Shown here: piece after piece, positions 33,977 through 42,000 of the stretch | Position numbering within the stretch: position 1 is the stretch's first letter | Layout: each line of letters opens with the position of its first letter | Source: Candidatus Poseidoniaceae archaeon | GTDB lineage: Archaea > Thermoplasmatota > Poseidoniia > Poseidoniales > Poseidoniaceae | NCBI GenBank assembly: GCA_949372875.1 | Contig: CASIAW010000009.1 | Location: forward strand, 1 to 64,000 | Direction: 5' to 3' | DNA length: 64,000 nt | Position numbers and translations under genes: made by a program | Notes under the pieces: model-generated | What the model was told of the DNA's origin: nothing | The model's input: the letters and a program-made list of their open reading frames with translations, nothing else | Database searches by the model: none

Positions 33977-35413
33977 TCAAAGTTTGATGTTAACGTTCTT
34001 GACCTTGGTATAGAATCGCATTGCATCTTGGCTTTGCTCGACACCAATACCGGACTGCTTCCATCCGGTGAATGCTGTTTGTGGGAATGTAATTGGGAAT
34101 TCATTAATCGAAACCATGCCGCTTTCTAAATCACGAGCCATATTATGTGCTCGACTCAAATTATTGGTCCATATGCCGTTCAATAATCCGAAAGGTGAAT
34201 CATTCGCCAATGCCAATGCCTCGGCGTCTTCACTAAATGTCGTTACAGCTAACACCGGTCCAAACAATTCTTCATTGAATAACAGATTTTTACTGTCGAC
34301 TCCTGTTACAACGGTTGCTTCCATGAACGCTCCATCACCTTCGATGATGCTTCCACCACAGACAATCTTACCACCCATAGCGAGTCCAGCCGATAATTTC
34401 TCCATGACTTCATCGCGATGATTTTGATGGACAAGGCTTCCAATTCGGACGCCTTCTTCCATACCTGGTCCAACTTTCCATTTGCTGACTTCAGCAACGA
34501 CGGCTTCTACCAATTCGTCATGAACCTCTTCGTGAACAATAAGGCGAGAACCTGCCCAGCACATTTGACCAGCATTCATGAAAATACCGAAACAAATGGC
34601 TTTTGCTGCGTATCGTAGATTTGCATCCGGGAAGATAATGTTCGCCCCTTTCCCACCAAGTTCTAGCGTTACGGGCGTGAGGTTTTCACTTGCCTTGGCC
34701 ATGACGGTTTGTCCGGTAGGGACGCCACCGGTCAAGACGATTCCATCTACGCCTTTGTGTCCGGCAAGTGCATCACCAATCAGTCCACCTGAGCCAGTAA
34801 TGACTTGGAAAACTCCGGATGGGAGTCCAACTTCTGCTTCCTCCATTGCTTTGGCCCATGCAAGCAAAGAGAGTGGTGTCCATGATGCTGGTTTTGCGAT
34901 CACAGTACAGCCTGCTGCAAGGGCTGGGGCGATGGAGCGAATTGCGAGTTGAAGCGGGAAGTTCCAAGGGATAATATGAACGGTAACACCAAGCGGTTGA
35001 CGCAGAGTGTAATTGAGTCGGTTACCAGGCACCGGGATTGTGCTACCTTCTATTTTATCAGAGAGTCCGGCGAAATATTCCAGAGTCCAAGCACCATAGC
35101 GAATTTCAGAGAGTGCTTCTCGGAAGGTTTTCCCGTTGTTATTGGATTCAATGGCTGCTAGTTCCTTGGCTTTAGCATAAGTTGCCTGAGCCATCTTGTT
35201 GAGGATACGACCTCGCTGTGCCGGGTCCATATTCTTCCAAGATGAGTCCTCAAACGCTGCACGTGAGGCTTCAACACAGCGGTTAACATCGCTAAGGGTT
35301 GCTTTTGGAGTCGTCGCCATGACTTCTCCAGTGGCTGGGTTAAGTATCTCCGCTGTATTACCATCTTCCGCATCGCACCATTCTCCGGCAATCGACATTT
35401 GTTTTGCGCTCAT
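33977..35413 (-). CDS. Aldehyde dehydrogenase family protein
   Basis: About 478 residues, normal for NAD(P)-dependent aldehyde dehydrogenases. HIIPWNFPLQLAIRSIAPAL, VTLELGGKGANIIFPDA (general-base glutamate), FMNAGQMCWAGSRLIVHEEV (catalytic cysteine) and ELFGPVLAVTTF are all present. The substrate cannot be told from sequence; the closest group looks like betaine- or succinate-semialdehyde-type enzymes. The ATG at 35413 gives the standard N-terminus; the longer frame to 35593 is not needed. Neighbouring CoA enzymes suggest an intermediate semialdehyde. Confidence 0.93.
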   Translation of the reverse strand: MSAKQMSIAGEWCDAEDGNTAEILNPATGEVMATTPKATLSDVNRCVEASRAAFEDSSWKNMDPAQRGRILNKMAQATYAKAKELAAIESNNNGKTFREALSEIRYGAWTLEYFAGLSDKIEGSTIPVPGNRLNYTLRQPLGVTVHIIPWNFPLQLAIRSIAPALAAGCTVIAKPASWTPLSLLAWAKAMEEAEVGLPSGVFQVITGSGGLIGDALAGHKGVDGIVLTGGVPTGQTVMAKASENLTPVTLELGGKGANIIFPDANLRYAAKAICFGIFMNAGQMCWAGSRLIVHEEVHDELVEAVVAEVSKWKVGPGMEEGVRIGSLVHQNHRDEVMEKLSAGLAMGGKIVCGGSIIEGDGAFMEATVVTGVDSKNLLFNEELFGPVLAVTTFSEDAEALALANDSPFGLLNGIWTNNLSRAHNMARDLESGMVSINEFPITFPQTAFTGWKQSGIGVEQSQDAMRFYTKVKNVNIKL

Positions 35414-35472
35414 ATTACGCTCCAAGTGTTGTCCCCTCAAAGGTATTCGCTTGACATGACTTGCTTCAAAGA

Positions 35473-36198
35473 ATGGTGAAGCAACTGTATTCGGCGAAAA
35501 GACTCTTGAGGCGAGTTCACTGTGCGTATAGTATGGCTCGAGAGGTTGGTTTAGCAGATGCGGCTGCTCGAACCCTCGCAGACCGTGCTCCAAGGCTCCT
35601 TGTCATCGCTGGAGCCACCGGTACTGGAAAGTCGACTGCTTCGGTACAACTTGCAGCCGAAATTGGTTTTGCTCGACTTCTTTCCACCGATGCAGTCCGG
35701 GAGATTATGCGTTCTTGTGATGAAGAGAGAACAGAATCTGCTTTGCATCGTTCCTCTTTTTCAAATGGCGATTCCGGAGAGCCGGTCATTGATTGGCTCG
35801 ATACATGCCAAGCCGTGGAAGGGGGAATTCTCGCAACTATTGACCGTGCTCGGCGCGAGGGAATCGATTTGTTGATTGAAGGCGTTCACATCAACCCGAG
35901 TGAACGTTTGCTTCGCAGTTGGCGTGAAGCGGGTGGGATTGCAATAGGACTGGTCATGACTGTTGGTGAAGAAGATCGTCACCGTTCGATGATTCGTTCG
36001 AGAGATGCTCACTCATTTCGTAGAGCAGACCGGTATTTGGCCGCTTTCCCACGTATCCGTGCCATCCAAGATGGATTAATTGAGCGAGCAAAAATTGCTT
36101 CATGGCCAGTTGTTGACCTTTCACGAGTGAGCAAAGATACCGACCGAATCAAGCATTTACTCGACTTGGCGTGGAATGAACACGTTCAACGACGTTAA
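35473..36198 (+). CDS. 2-phosphoglycerate kinase-like P-loop kinase
   Basis: About 241 residues. LLVIAGATGTGKSTASVQLAA is a P-loop; STDAVREIMRS, LLIEGVHINPSERLL and the conserved C-terminal part match archaeal 2-phosphoglycerate kinases, the first step toward cyclic 2,3-diphosphoglycerate, a solute of thermophilic methanogens. In a mesophile its product may differ. It starts 60 bp from the divergent aldehyde dehydrogenase. Its TAA stop overlaps the stop of the convergent pilin-like gene. An ATG at 35530 could be the true start. Confidence 0.75.
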   Translation: MVKQLYSAKRLLRRVHCAYSMAREVGLADAAARTLADRAPRLLVIAGATGTGKSTASVQLAAEIGFARLLSTDAVREIMRSCDEERTESALHRSSFSNGDSGEPVIDWLDTCQAVEGGILATIDRARREGIDLLIEGVHINPSERLLRSWREAGGIAIGLVMTVGEEDRHRSMIRSRDAHSFRRADRYLAAFPRIRAIQDGLIERAKIASWPVVDLSRVSKDTDRIKHLLDLAWNEHVQRR

Positions 36199-36647
36199 GC
36201 GTGAATCACATCAAACGAAAGCGGGATTGTTAGCATTGCCGAACCATCGGAAATGCCTAACTCACCAGTGAAGTGAAGTGTGGTAGCTGAAGTTTCATTC
36301 ACCTGCATATCAATCAACTTAATTTCGATTCCACGTAATTCCCCATGATGGAGTAAATCATCATGGACACTTTGAAACGCTGTTTCACCAGCATCAAGCG
36401 GATCTAAGCCACCATTAATCCAGAGTTGGGTTCGAGCATCTGTAAGTTCAGGTATCGCTTCGACCGTCTCCAGAGATGTCACGAGGACTCCATCCGAAGC
36501 AGTATCGTATGGCATCGTCAATCCAGCGACTTTCACTCCAAAAATTGCCATAGAAAGTAAAGACATCAGTAAAACCACACCTGTAGCAAGGAGCATCTGA
36601 CCAGCATCACGGTCTTCATCGGTAGAGTCAGATCTGAGAAGCATCAT
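36195..36647 (-). CDS. Pilin-like single-pass membrane protein
   Basis: About 150 residues. A short acidic leader (DSTDEDRDAG) is followed by QMLLATGVVLLMSLLSMAIF, a single hydrophobic helix, then an extracellular beta-rich domain. The G-Q junction resembles a class III signal peptide cleavage site (prepilin peptidase type). The ATG overlaps the stop of the upstream pilin-like gene. It is the last gene of the secretion operon and is probably a minor subunit. Confidence 0.65.
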   Translation of the reverse strand: MMLLRSDSTDEDRDAGQMLLATGVVLLMSLLSMAIFGVKVAGLTMPYDTASDGVLVTSLETVEAIPELTDARTQLWINGGLDPLDAGETAFQSVHDDLLHHGELRGIEIKLIDMQVNETSATTLHFTGELGISDGSAMLTIPLSFDVIHA

Positions 36648-37084
36648 GCTCCACCTCCTCTGTTCCATACATCTAAAGTGACTGTCCAAGAGTTTTCATC
36701 AATGGCTAGAAGGTGATGCACTGTAACTGTTTCACCAGCAGGAGTGCCAGTATTCCCATAGGGTACGGCCGTCCCACTGTTCTGGGCTAGCCAACAGTTC
36801 GCCTCTTTTCCTGCAGCAATTTGATTTTGAAGTAAAAGGCACGCTTCATCGAGTTCGCCATTGTTCAATAGTTCACTCAAGCGGTTCTCACCAGAGATTT
36901 CGGCCTCCAAACTCAAGCCATATCGAAATGCATCATCGCCTGTTGTTTCTAGTGCTGCATCATGAGCCACAGATGGGGCATCCGGGACATGGATGCGAAT
37001 GAGGAACGTTGCGGACATGAAGAAAAGCCAAAACAGCGTCAACATCTCAAGAATGTGTACTTGCGCTTCTTCTTCATGACGCAT
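36644..37084 (-). CDS. Pilin-like single-pass membrane protein
   Basis: 146 residues. The N-terminus MRHEEEAQVHILEMLTLFWL resembles the GQAHTLE-type leaders of haloarchaeal pilin-like proteins (from memory). One hydrophobic helix spans about residues 14-32, and the remainder is an acidic, extracellular-looking domain with two cysteines in CLLLQNQ and CWLAQN. It is 4 bp downstream of the TadC-like gene and overlaps the next pilin-like gene, so it belongs to the same assembly operon. Confidence 0.65.
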   Translation of the reverse strand: MRHEEEAQVHILEMLTLFWLFFMSATFLIRIHVPDAPSVAHDAALETTGDDAFRYGLSLEAEISGENRLSELLNNGELDEACLLLQNQIAAGKEANCWLAQNSGTAVPYGNTGTPAGETVTVHHLLAIDENSWTVTLDVWNRGGGA

Positions 37085-37088
37085 TCAA

Positions 37089-38666
37089 TCACCCGAAGAA
37101 CAGTGGAGACGGTACGAAGGTACCCGATGAAGGGTTGAGTCCAGGCACATCAGTAATTCCAATCAAATTCGGCGTGAATGCTAAGAAGTTAAACACCACT
37201 AAGGAAACGAGAATCATCATTCCTGAGTGCTTAAATCCAGTTGAAAACCGACCAGTTGACATGAGTCCAGCCATGGTTCCATTTCCAACAGCCTGCATCG
37301 TCACTCCATAATAGAACACAGTAAGGAAAAACAAGGGGTCAATGTTACGAATCGTCATGTTTCCAATCGTTTGACCTCCACTATCACCGGCATCTCCGCC
37401 GCTGGAGTTGGAGCCTGCAATCGCAGGAATAAAGACTACAGCGAGTGTGACAATAACGCCTAGGAAAACGAAGTAAGAGGTCCAAATAACCGCAATGTAA
37501 GAGCCAATAGCCCGTCTTCTTTCACCCTCAAGGAACTTTAATTCTCGGGAGTCATTGGCTGCAGTAACCAGAATATCCGAAATTTTACCTCCTGCTCGGT
37601 CTGCTTCAGCAATGAGCGCAATCGCTCTTTGAACTAATGGAGTTCCAACACGGTCTGCAAATTGCTTGATAACATCGCTAAACTTGATACCCCAACTCAG
37701 TTGGTCAGACATTTTTTTGACTTCGTCATTGAGTGCACCGTATTCGGAAGTTGCAAGCGTTTGAATTGCTACTGTCATGGAAAGACCACCCTTCCAGTAT
37801 TCAGCAAGATCTCGTAAGAAATCCGGGAATTTTTCTTCGACTTCATTCTTGGCATTCTCAACTCGTTCCCAGTAGTAAGAGGCTGGGTAGAGGAAGAAGA
37901 AGAACATCATTCCAAAGAAGTTGAGGAAAATGAATGGACGCACTGATTTTGGCCCAAGTTCCAGTTCAGGTCCGAGCCAGAAGGATTTATTGTTCATGTT
38001 TGAAGGGATTCCGTCATAATAGTGAACAGTCATATCAAAAGTAATTTTCGAGAGTCTCTTTCCTTCTTCTTCAGAGAATACAAGGAATTCATACCGAGTG
38101 TCAGGGGGAATCGTAACCATTTCAATCTTACAATTGTCATTTGCAGTATCGGTCGTGCCGGAATAATAATCCATTATTTCTCCACTCTGGGAACGTATTG
38201 CCACAATGTAATCAGTTTGAGTGTCGGCGGATACGCTACAATTCACCCATAGGGGCTGTAGGACCGTCACGCCGCCAGTCATTGTAGAATCGACACCAGG
38301 AACGTCGAAATTCTTTCCTTGTTTGGTGATAGCAGTCCATTCTTCATCCTCCCAGACGACTCGGTCTGGAGCATCTTGAAGAATTGAACATGATTGGTTC
38401 GCGGCATAATCTGGTTTGACATTGGTGTTGAATTGATCTCCGACGGAGTTTCCTTGCGAATCTTTTGCGGTCAGTCCACAATATAAATTCGTAAACATTG
38501 GTTCTCCATTAGTTGTGGCGATAAATCCAGAGTTTGTAGCCCATACAGTGGCAGTGCAAAGTCCGAGTAATATAGAAACAAAGAGAATTGCGTAGAGTTT
38601 TGTCAAAGTGGAATCGTCTTTAGGTAAGTCAAGCTTGACTATGATCTTCTCCTTTTTACGTGCCAT
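37089..38666 (-). CDS. TadC/FlaJ-like type II secretion membrane protein
   Basis: About 525 residues. Two GSPII_F-like parts: helix near residues 20-40, a large beta-rich extracytoplasmic region (about 45-210) between the first helix and the rest, then DLAEYWKGGLSMTVAIQTLA, RVGTPLVQRAIALIAEADRA and three or four C-terminal helices. The ring platform of archaeal pili and secretion systems is built from such proteins. AGGAGG lies before ATG 38666. The large outside domain is unusual for the family. Confidence 0.85.
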   Translation of the reverse strand: MARKKEKIIVKLDLPKDDSTLTKLYAILFVSILLGLCTATVWATNSGFIATTNGEPMFTNLYCGLTAKDSQGNSVGDQFNTNVKPDYAANQSCSILQDAPDRVVWEDEEWTAITKQGKNFDVPGVDSTMTGGVTVLQPLWVNCSVSADTQTDYIVAIRSQSGEIMDYYSGTTDTANDNCKIEMVTIPPDTRYEFLVFSEEEGKRLSKITFDMTVHYYDGIPSNMNNKSFWLGPELELGPKSVRPFIFLNFFGMMFFFFLYPASYYWERVENAKNEVEEKFPDFLRDLAEYWKGGLSMTVAIQTLATSEYGALNDEVKKMSDQLSWGIKFSDVIKQFADRVGTPLVQRAIALIAEADRAGGKISDILVTAANDSRELKFLEGERRRAIGSYIAVIWTSYFVFLGVIVTLAVVFIPAIAGSNSSGGDAGDSGGQTIGNMTIRNIDPLFFLTVFYYGVTMQAVGNGTMAGLMSTGRFSTGFKHSGMMILVSLVVFNFLAFTPNLIGITDVPGLNPSSGTFVPSPLFFG

Positions 38667-38680
38667 TTTTTCACCTCCTC

Positions 38681-39700
38681 TCACATTTCTTGTTCCTTAC
38701 TGCTGGTCCAAACGAGAATCGCATAAGCAATGTGAATCATTGGCACAAACCCGAGCACGATTCCATACAGCATGCCTTCTGACATTTGCGCACCTGAGCC
38801 TGAAACCCAGAACATAATGACCAGCATGACAATCAAAAACAGAGGCATTGCAACTGCAACAACAATGTATGATTCTGCGAGAAGCGCTATTGATTCAAGG
38901 AACATTTGCAGTCGAGTTCTGTTCTCACGCATGTAGTGTTCTGCGCGATTTAAGAAGTATAGTTTGAGTTGACCACCAGCAGTCAAGGTGCCGACCATTC
39001 CTTGGAAAAACTCGGTCAGCCAAACGGATGCTGCTCTGTCAACACTCATTTTCATGGCCGTGATTAAGTCATAGCCGAGTAAAGTCACATCACGGTAAAC
39101 CATCGCTGCATCATCAGCCACGTCTCCGTAAATGTCCTTATTCATCGCTAATGATCTGAAAATCTTCGACGGTGTCGCATTTGCAGCAGACATTGCAGCA
39201 GTGTATGAAGCAGCATATGGAAGGTATTTCTCAATCATTGTTCCACGTCGGTCTGCTTCTCTCTTCGCACCATTCTTGTTGTAATTAAAAGCAAAGTAAG
39301 GAATGAGGAGACCGCCAAAGAATGCGATGAGGACTTTGAGGAAAGGTGGAAATACTTGGTATTCAAAACCATCACAACCGTTTCCCGGCTTAGAAGGGTC
39401 AATTAAATCAGAATTCCAATACTCCCATTGGAAGCAATACTCGATAGTCGATGGGTCTTGAATACCTTCCCAATAAGCAATGATTCCAATGTCTGGGATG
39501 AAAAACAGTGCGACAAAAGCCCAACAAATGAGTGCTATAGCAATCGAAGTCATGATGGCAGTGGCCAAGTAAACTTCGGGCATCATTGGCATGGAACCTT
39601 TGACTAAACTTTCTGACAATTCCTTGTCACGGCGTGCGCGCTTACGAAGTAAACGCCCGAGGAGTCGGTTACAAATCCTCTGCCATGTGGTCAAGTCCAT
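38681..39700 (-). CDS. TadB/FlaJ-like type II secretion membrane protein
   Basis: 339 residues with GSPII_F-type features: a helix pair near residues 48-70, cytoplasmic YLPYAASYTAAMSAANATPS (the helical F domain), and C-terminal helices from about 265. It is the partner of the following TadC-like protein, as in archaeal Tad-like systems with two FlaJ-type proteins. It starts 21 bp after the ATPase stop. Confidence 0.88.
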   Translation of the reverse strand: MDLTTWQRICNRLLGRLLRKRARRDKELSESLVKGSMPMMPEVYLATAIMTSIAIALICWAFVALFFIPDIGIIAYWEGIQDPSTIEYCFQWEYWNSDLIDPSKPGNGCDGFEYQVFPPFLKVLIAFFGGLLIPYFAFNYNKNGAKREADRRGTMIEKYLPYAASYTAAMSAANATPSKIFRSLAMNKDIYGDVADDAAMVYRDVTLLGYDLITAMKMSVDRAASVWLTEFFQGMVGTLTAGGQLKLYFLNRAEHYMRENRTRLQMFLESIALLAESYIVVAVAMPLFLIVMLVIMFWVSGSGAQMSEGMLYGIVLGFVPMIHIAYAILVWTSSKEQEM

Positions 39701-39721
39701 AGAATCACTCTCATGTATCCT

Positions 39722-41248
39722 TCAGCGCAGTCCGTCAACACGAGCCAAGATTTCAGTTGGTCGCACGTAGTATTCTGTTACGATTTGAGAAACTTGGTCT
39801 GCCTTTCGAATGTCGTTTAATACCATCCATTCCAATATACGCTTGCGTGTTCGTAGTTCACGACGCATGTCGTCTTGAGAATAGTTGAGTTTTACCATAA
39901 TCTTTTCCAATACATATGACTTACCACTAAAGATGAAATCATCAGTGTTGACGTCCCATCGGAACACTTCATTGGTGATTATTTCGAGAGAGTTCGGGTC
40001 GATTCCAACAATTTCAACCAGTTGTTTGGTTCGACGAACACGCTTTCCGTTAATACGAGTTTGAATCTGAATTGCACATGCTTCCAGTGCCGGCAAAAGA
40101 ACTCGAGGAATGTCAATAGGTTTGTTTTCTAATCTGTGGACCAGTGACGGAACTGAGTCGGCGTGGACAGTGGAATATGCACAGTGACCGGTTGCCATTG
40201 CTTGGAACAGAACGTATGCTTCTGCACCACGAATCTCACCGACAATGATGTATTCTGGCCGTTCACGAAGAGCTGCTTTGAGCAATTCGAACTCTCCAAT
40301 GACACCCTCCGTTGATTCTCCTCCGAAACCTTGCCGTGTCAAACCAGGAACCCAGTTTGGCTGCGGAATGTTCACTTCACGTGTAGATTCTATTGAAACA
40401 ATTTTCATCTGCCAAGGAATAAAAATGCACATGGCGTTGAGCGTAGTCGTCTTACCTGAAGCAGTTCCTCCGACAAACAGCATTGGGACTTCATTTTGGA
40501 ATCCAATCCAGAGGTAAGCCACCATCAATGATGACATGGTTCGGAACGCAACAATATCTGCTGGGGAGAACGGGTCATCCTTGAACCGTCGGATACAGAA
40601 AGCAGAACCTCTTGTAGAGATTTCATGACCCAGTTTCATAACAATTCTCGAACCATCCATGAGGGTTGCGTCGAGTAATGGGTCAGCAACTGAAATATGC
40701 TTTCCACAACGCTGGGCGAGTTTGATGACGTAAGATTCGAGTTCATGGTCGGTGTTCCAAACACATGTCGTTTCGACAGATTCGAACTTTCTGTGGTAAG
40801 CAAAGATCGGAACGCCAGTTCCGTCCAAGGAGATATCTTCAACGTTAATATCGTTCATGAGGACATCCATTTGGCCGTATCCAATGAGGTCTCGACGCAG
40901 GTAATAGAAAATCTTTGATTTCGACTTTTTGTTAATCTTCATGCCGTATGCCTTGATGACTTTATCCATAGCTGTGCGAATATAAGCTTCTGGATTTGCA
41001 TCGATTTCCTCAATATTTGCGGTTAAGGAACGGATGAAAATATCAAGAATCTCATCCCTGTATTCTTGTTCTCTTTTGGTCATAGGTGGTTCGATGATTT
41101 GGTAAATAATGTTCAGTGTTTGTTTGTCACGAACGATGCGAGCAAAGGCATGCGGTGGCAAGACCGGATACTTGTCAAGTTCGTCGTACTGGGCACGTTG
41201 TTTTGCCCGCTGACGCTTGCCTCCACCTTTGTTTTGTTTTCTCGCCAT
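39722..41248 (-). CDS. TadA/FlaI-type secretion ATPase
   Basis: 508 residues. The N-terminal domain is about 150 residues, then the ATPase core: Walker A FVGGTASGKTTTLNAM, the Asp box region and Walker B IIVGEIRGAEAYVLFQAMAT with GHCAYSTVHADS (His box). It should power assembly of the pilus or secretion fibre. It is the first gene of the operon and is preceded by a strong GAGGGTG; a TATA-like element may lie near 41290-41300. Confidence 0.93.
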   Translation of the reverse strand: MARKQNKGGGKRQRAKQRAQYDELDKYPVLPPHAFARIVRDKQTLNIIYQIIEPPMTKREQEYRDEILDIFIRSLTANIEEIDANPEAYIRTAMDKVIKAYGMKINKKSKSKIFYYLRRDLIGYGQMDVLMNDINVEDISLDGTGVPIFAYHRKFESVETTCVWNTDHELESYVIKLAQRCGKHISVADPLLDATLMDGSRIVMKLGHEISTRGSAFCIRRFKDDPFSPADIVAFRTMSSLMVAYLWIGFQNEVPMLFVGGTASGKTTTLNAMCIFIPWQMKIVSIESTREVNIPQPNWVPGLTRQGFGGESTEGVIGEFELLKAALRERPEYIIVGEIRGAEAYVLFQAMATGHCAYSTVHADSVPSLVHRLENKPIDIPRVLLPALEACAIQIQTRINGKRVRRTKQLVEIVGIDPNSLEIITNEVFRWDVNTDDFIFSGKSYVLEKIMVKLNYSQDDMRRELRTRKRILEWMVLNDIRKADQVSQIVTEYYVRPTEILARVDGLR

Positions 41249-41380
41249 GCGTGCACCCTCTGCCGAAGCAATTTATCACAGCCTATGGCCGACTATAACA
41301 CTTGGGTGAAAAACACCCCTAAAACCGCCACCCTGCGGCTCAAATAGATTGACCGTAAATCCCTTGATTCACATGAGGGT
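41249..41380. promoter_or_regulatory. Upstream region of the secretion operon
   Basis: 132 bp between the secretion ATPase and the UPF0200 gene, both on the minus strand. On the minus strand it contains GTTATAGTC near 41292-41300 as a weak TATA-like element and GAGGGTG as ribosome-binding site before the ATG. No repeats or other features seen. Confidence 0.35.
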
Positions 41381-41965
41381 TCATTCATGGTTTGTGAATG
41401 ATTCAAGCCAAGAATGACATGACTTACGAAAGGTTTCCAAGTCAACATTGTTATCGATTAGAAAGTCTGACTCTGTTATAATTTCTTCTAAACCCCATCC
41501 GCGTTCTCGTGTGTCTCGGACTTCAAAGGCTTGGCGATCTCCGTCTTCCGACCGTCCACGGTTTTGGATACGAGTGAATCGGATATCAGCGGATGCGGCA
41601 ACTGCTAAGGAAAAGAATTCCTTCCCCCATCGTTGTTCAAACACGCTTCGTTCAGCAGTACCTCGCATTCCTTCAATTAACACAATTGAATTCGATTCTC
41701 GATGTGAATCTACAGCATCCGCTAAGCGAACGGCAAGAACATCTTCTCCGTGCTGTTTTCGGAGAAGCGCTGCAATTTCGCCAAAAATACCCGGGCTTTC
41801 CTCGAGTTCTAAACGTCGTACTTCAGCCCGCACCATATCTCCCATCGAAAGAACAGGGATGTTGCTTTCTGACAGAACTTGAGCAAACTCGCCTTTACCG
41901 GAACCCGGCATTCCGCATACTGCAACGACTCGGGCCATGTTTGATGGGCGGAGGCGAATGCTCAT
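41381..41965 (-). CDS. UPF0200 nucleoside-kinase-like ATPase
   Basis: About 194 residues. VVAVCGMPGSGKGEFAQVL is a P-loop; MGDMVRAEVRR, DAVDSHRESNSIVLIEGMRG and the arginine-rich SADIRFTRIQNRGRSEDGDR then SDFLIDNN are typical of the archaeal UPF0200 family, related to dephospho-CoA and adenylate kinases. Substrate is unknown. The window also encodes a DUF359 dephospho-CoA kinase, so this need not supply CoA. ATG at 41938 is an alternative start. Stop of the ABC permease is 42001, overlapping only the upstream leader. Confidence 0.85.
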   Translation of the reverse strand: MSIRLRPSNMARVVAVCGMPGSGKGEFAQVLSESNIPVLSMGDMVRAEVRRLELEESPGIFGEIAALLRKQHGEDVLAVRLADAVDSHRESNSIVLIEGMRGTAERSVFEQRWGKEFFSLAVAASADIRFTRIQNRGRSEDGDRQAFEVRDTRERGWGLEEIITESDFLIDNNVDLETFRKSCHSWLESFTNHE

Positions 41966-42000
41966 CAAGATACCTCCATTCGCATGGAGTTCGTAGTGAT

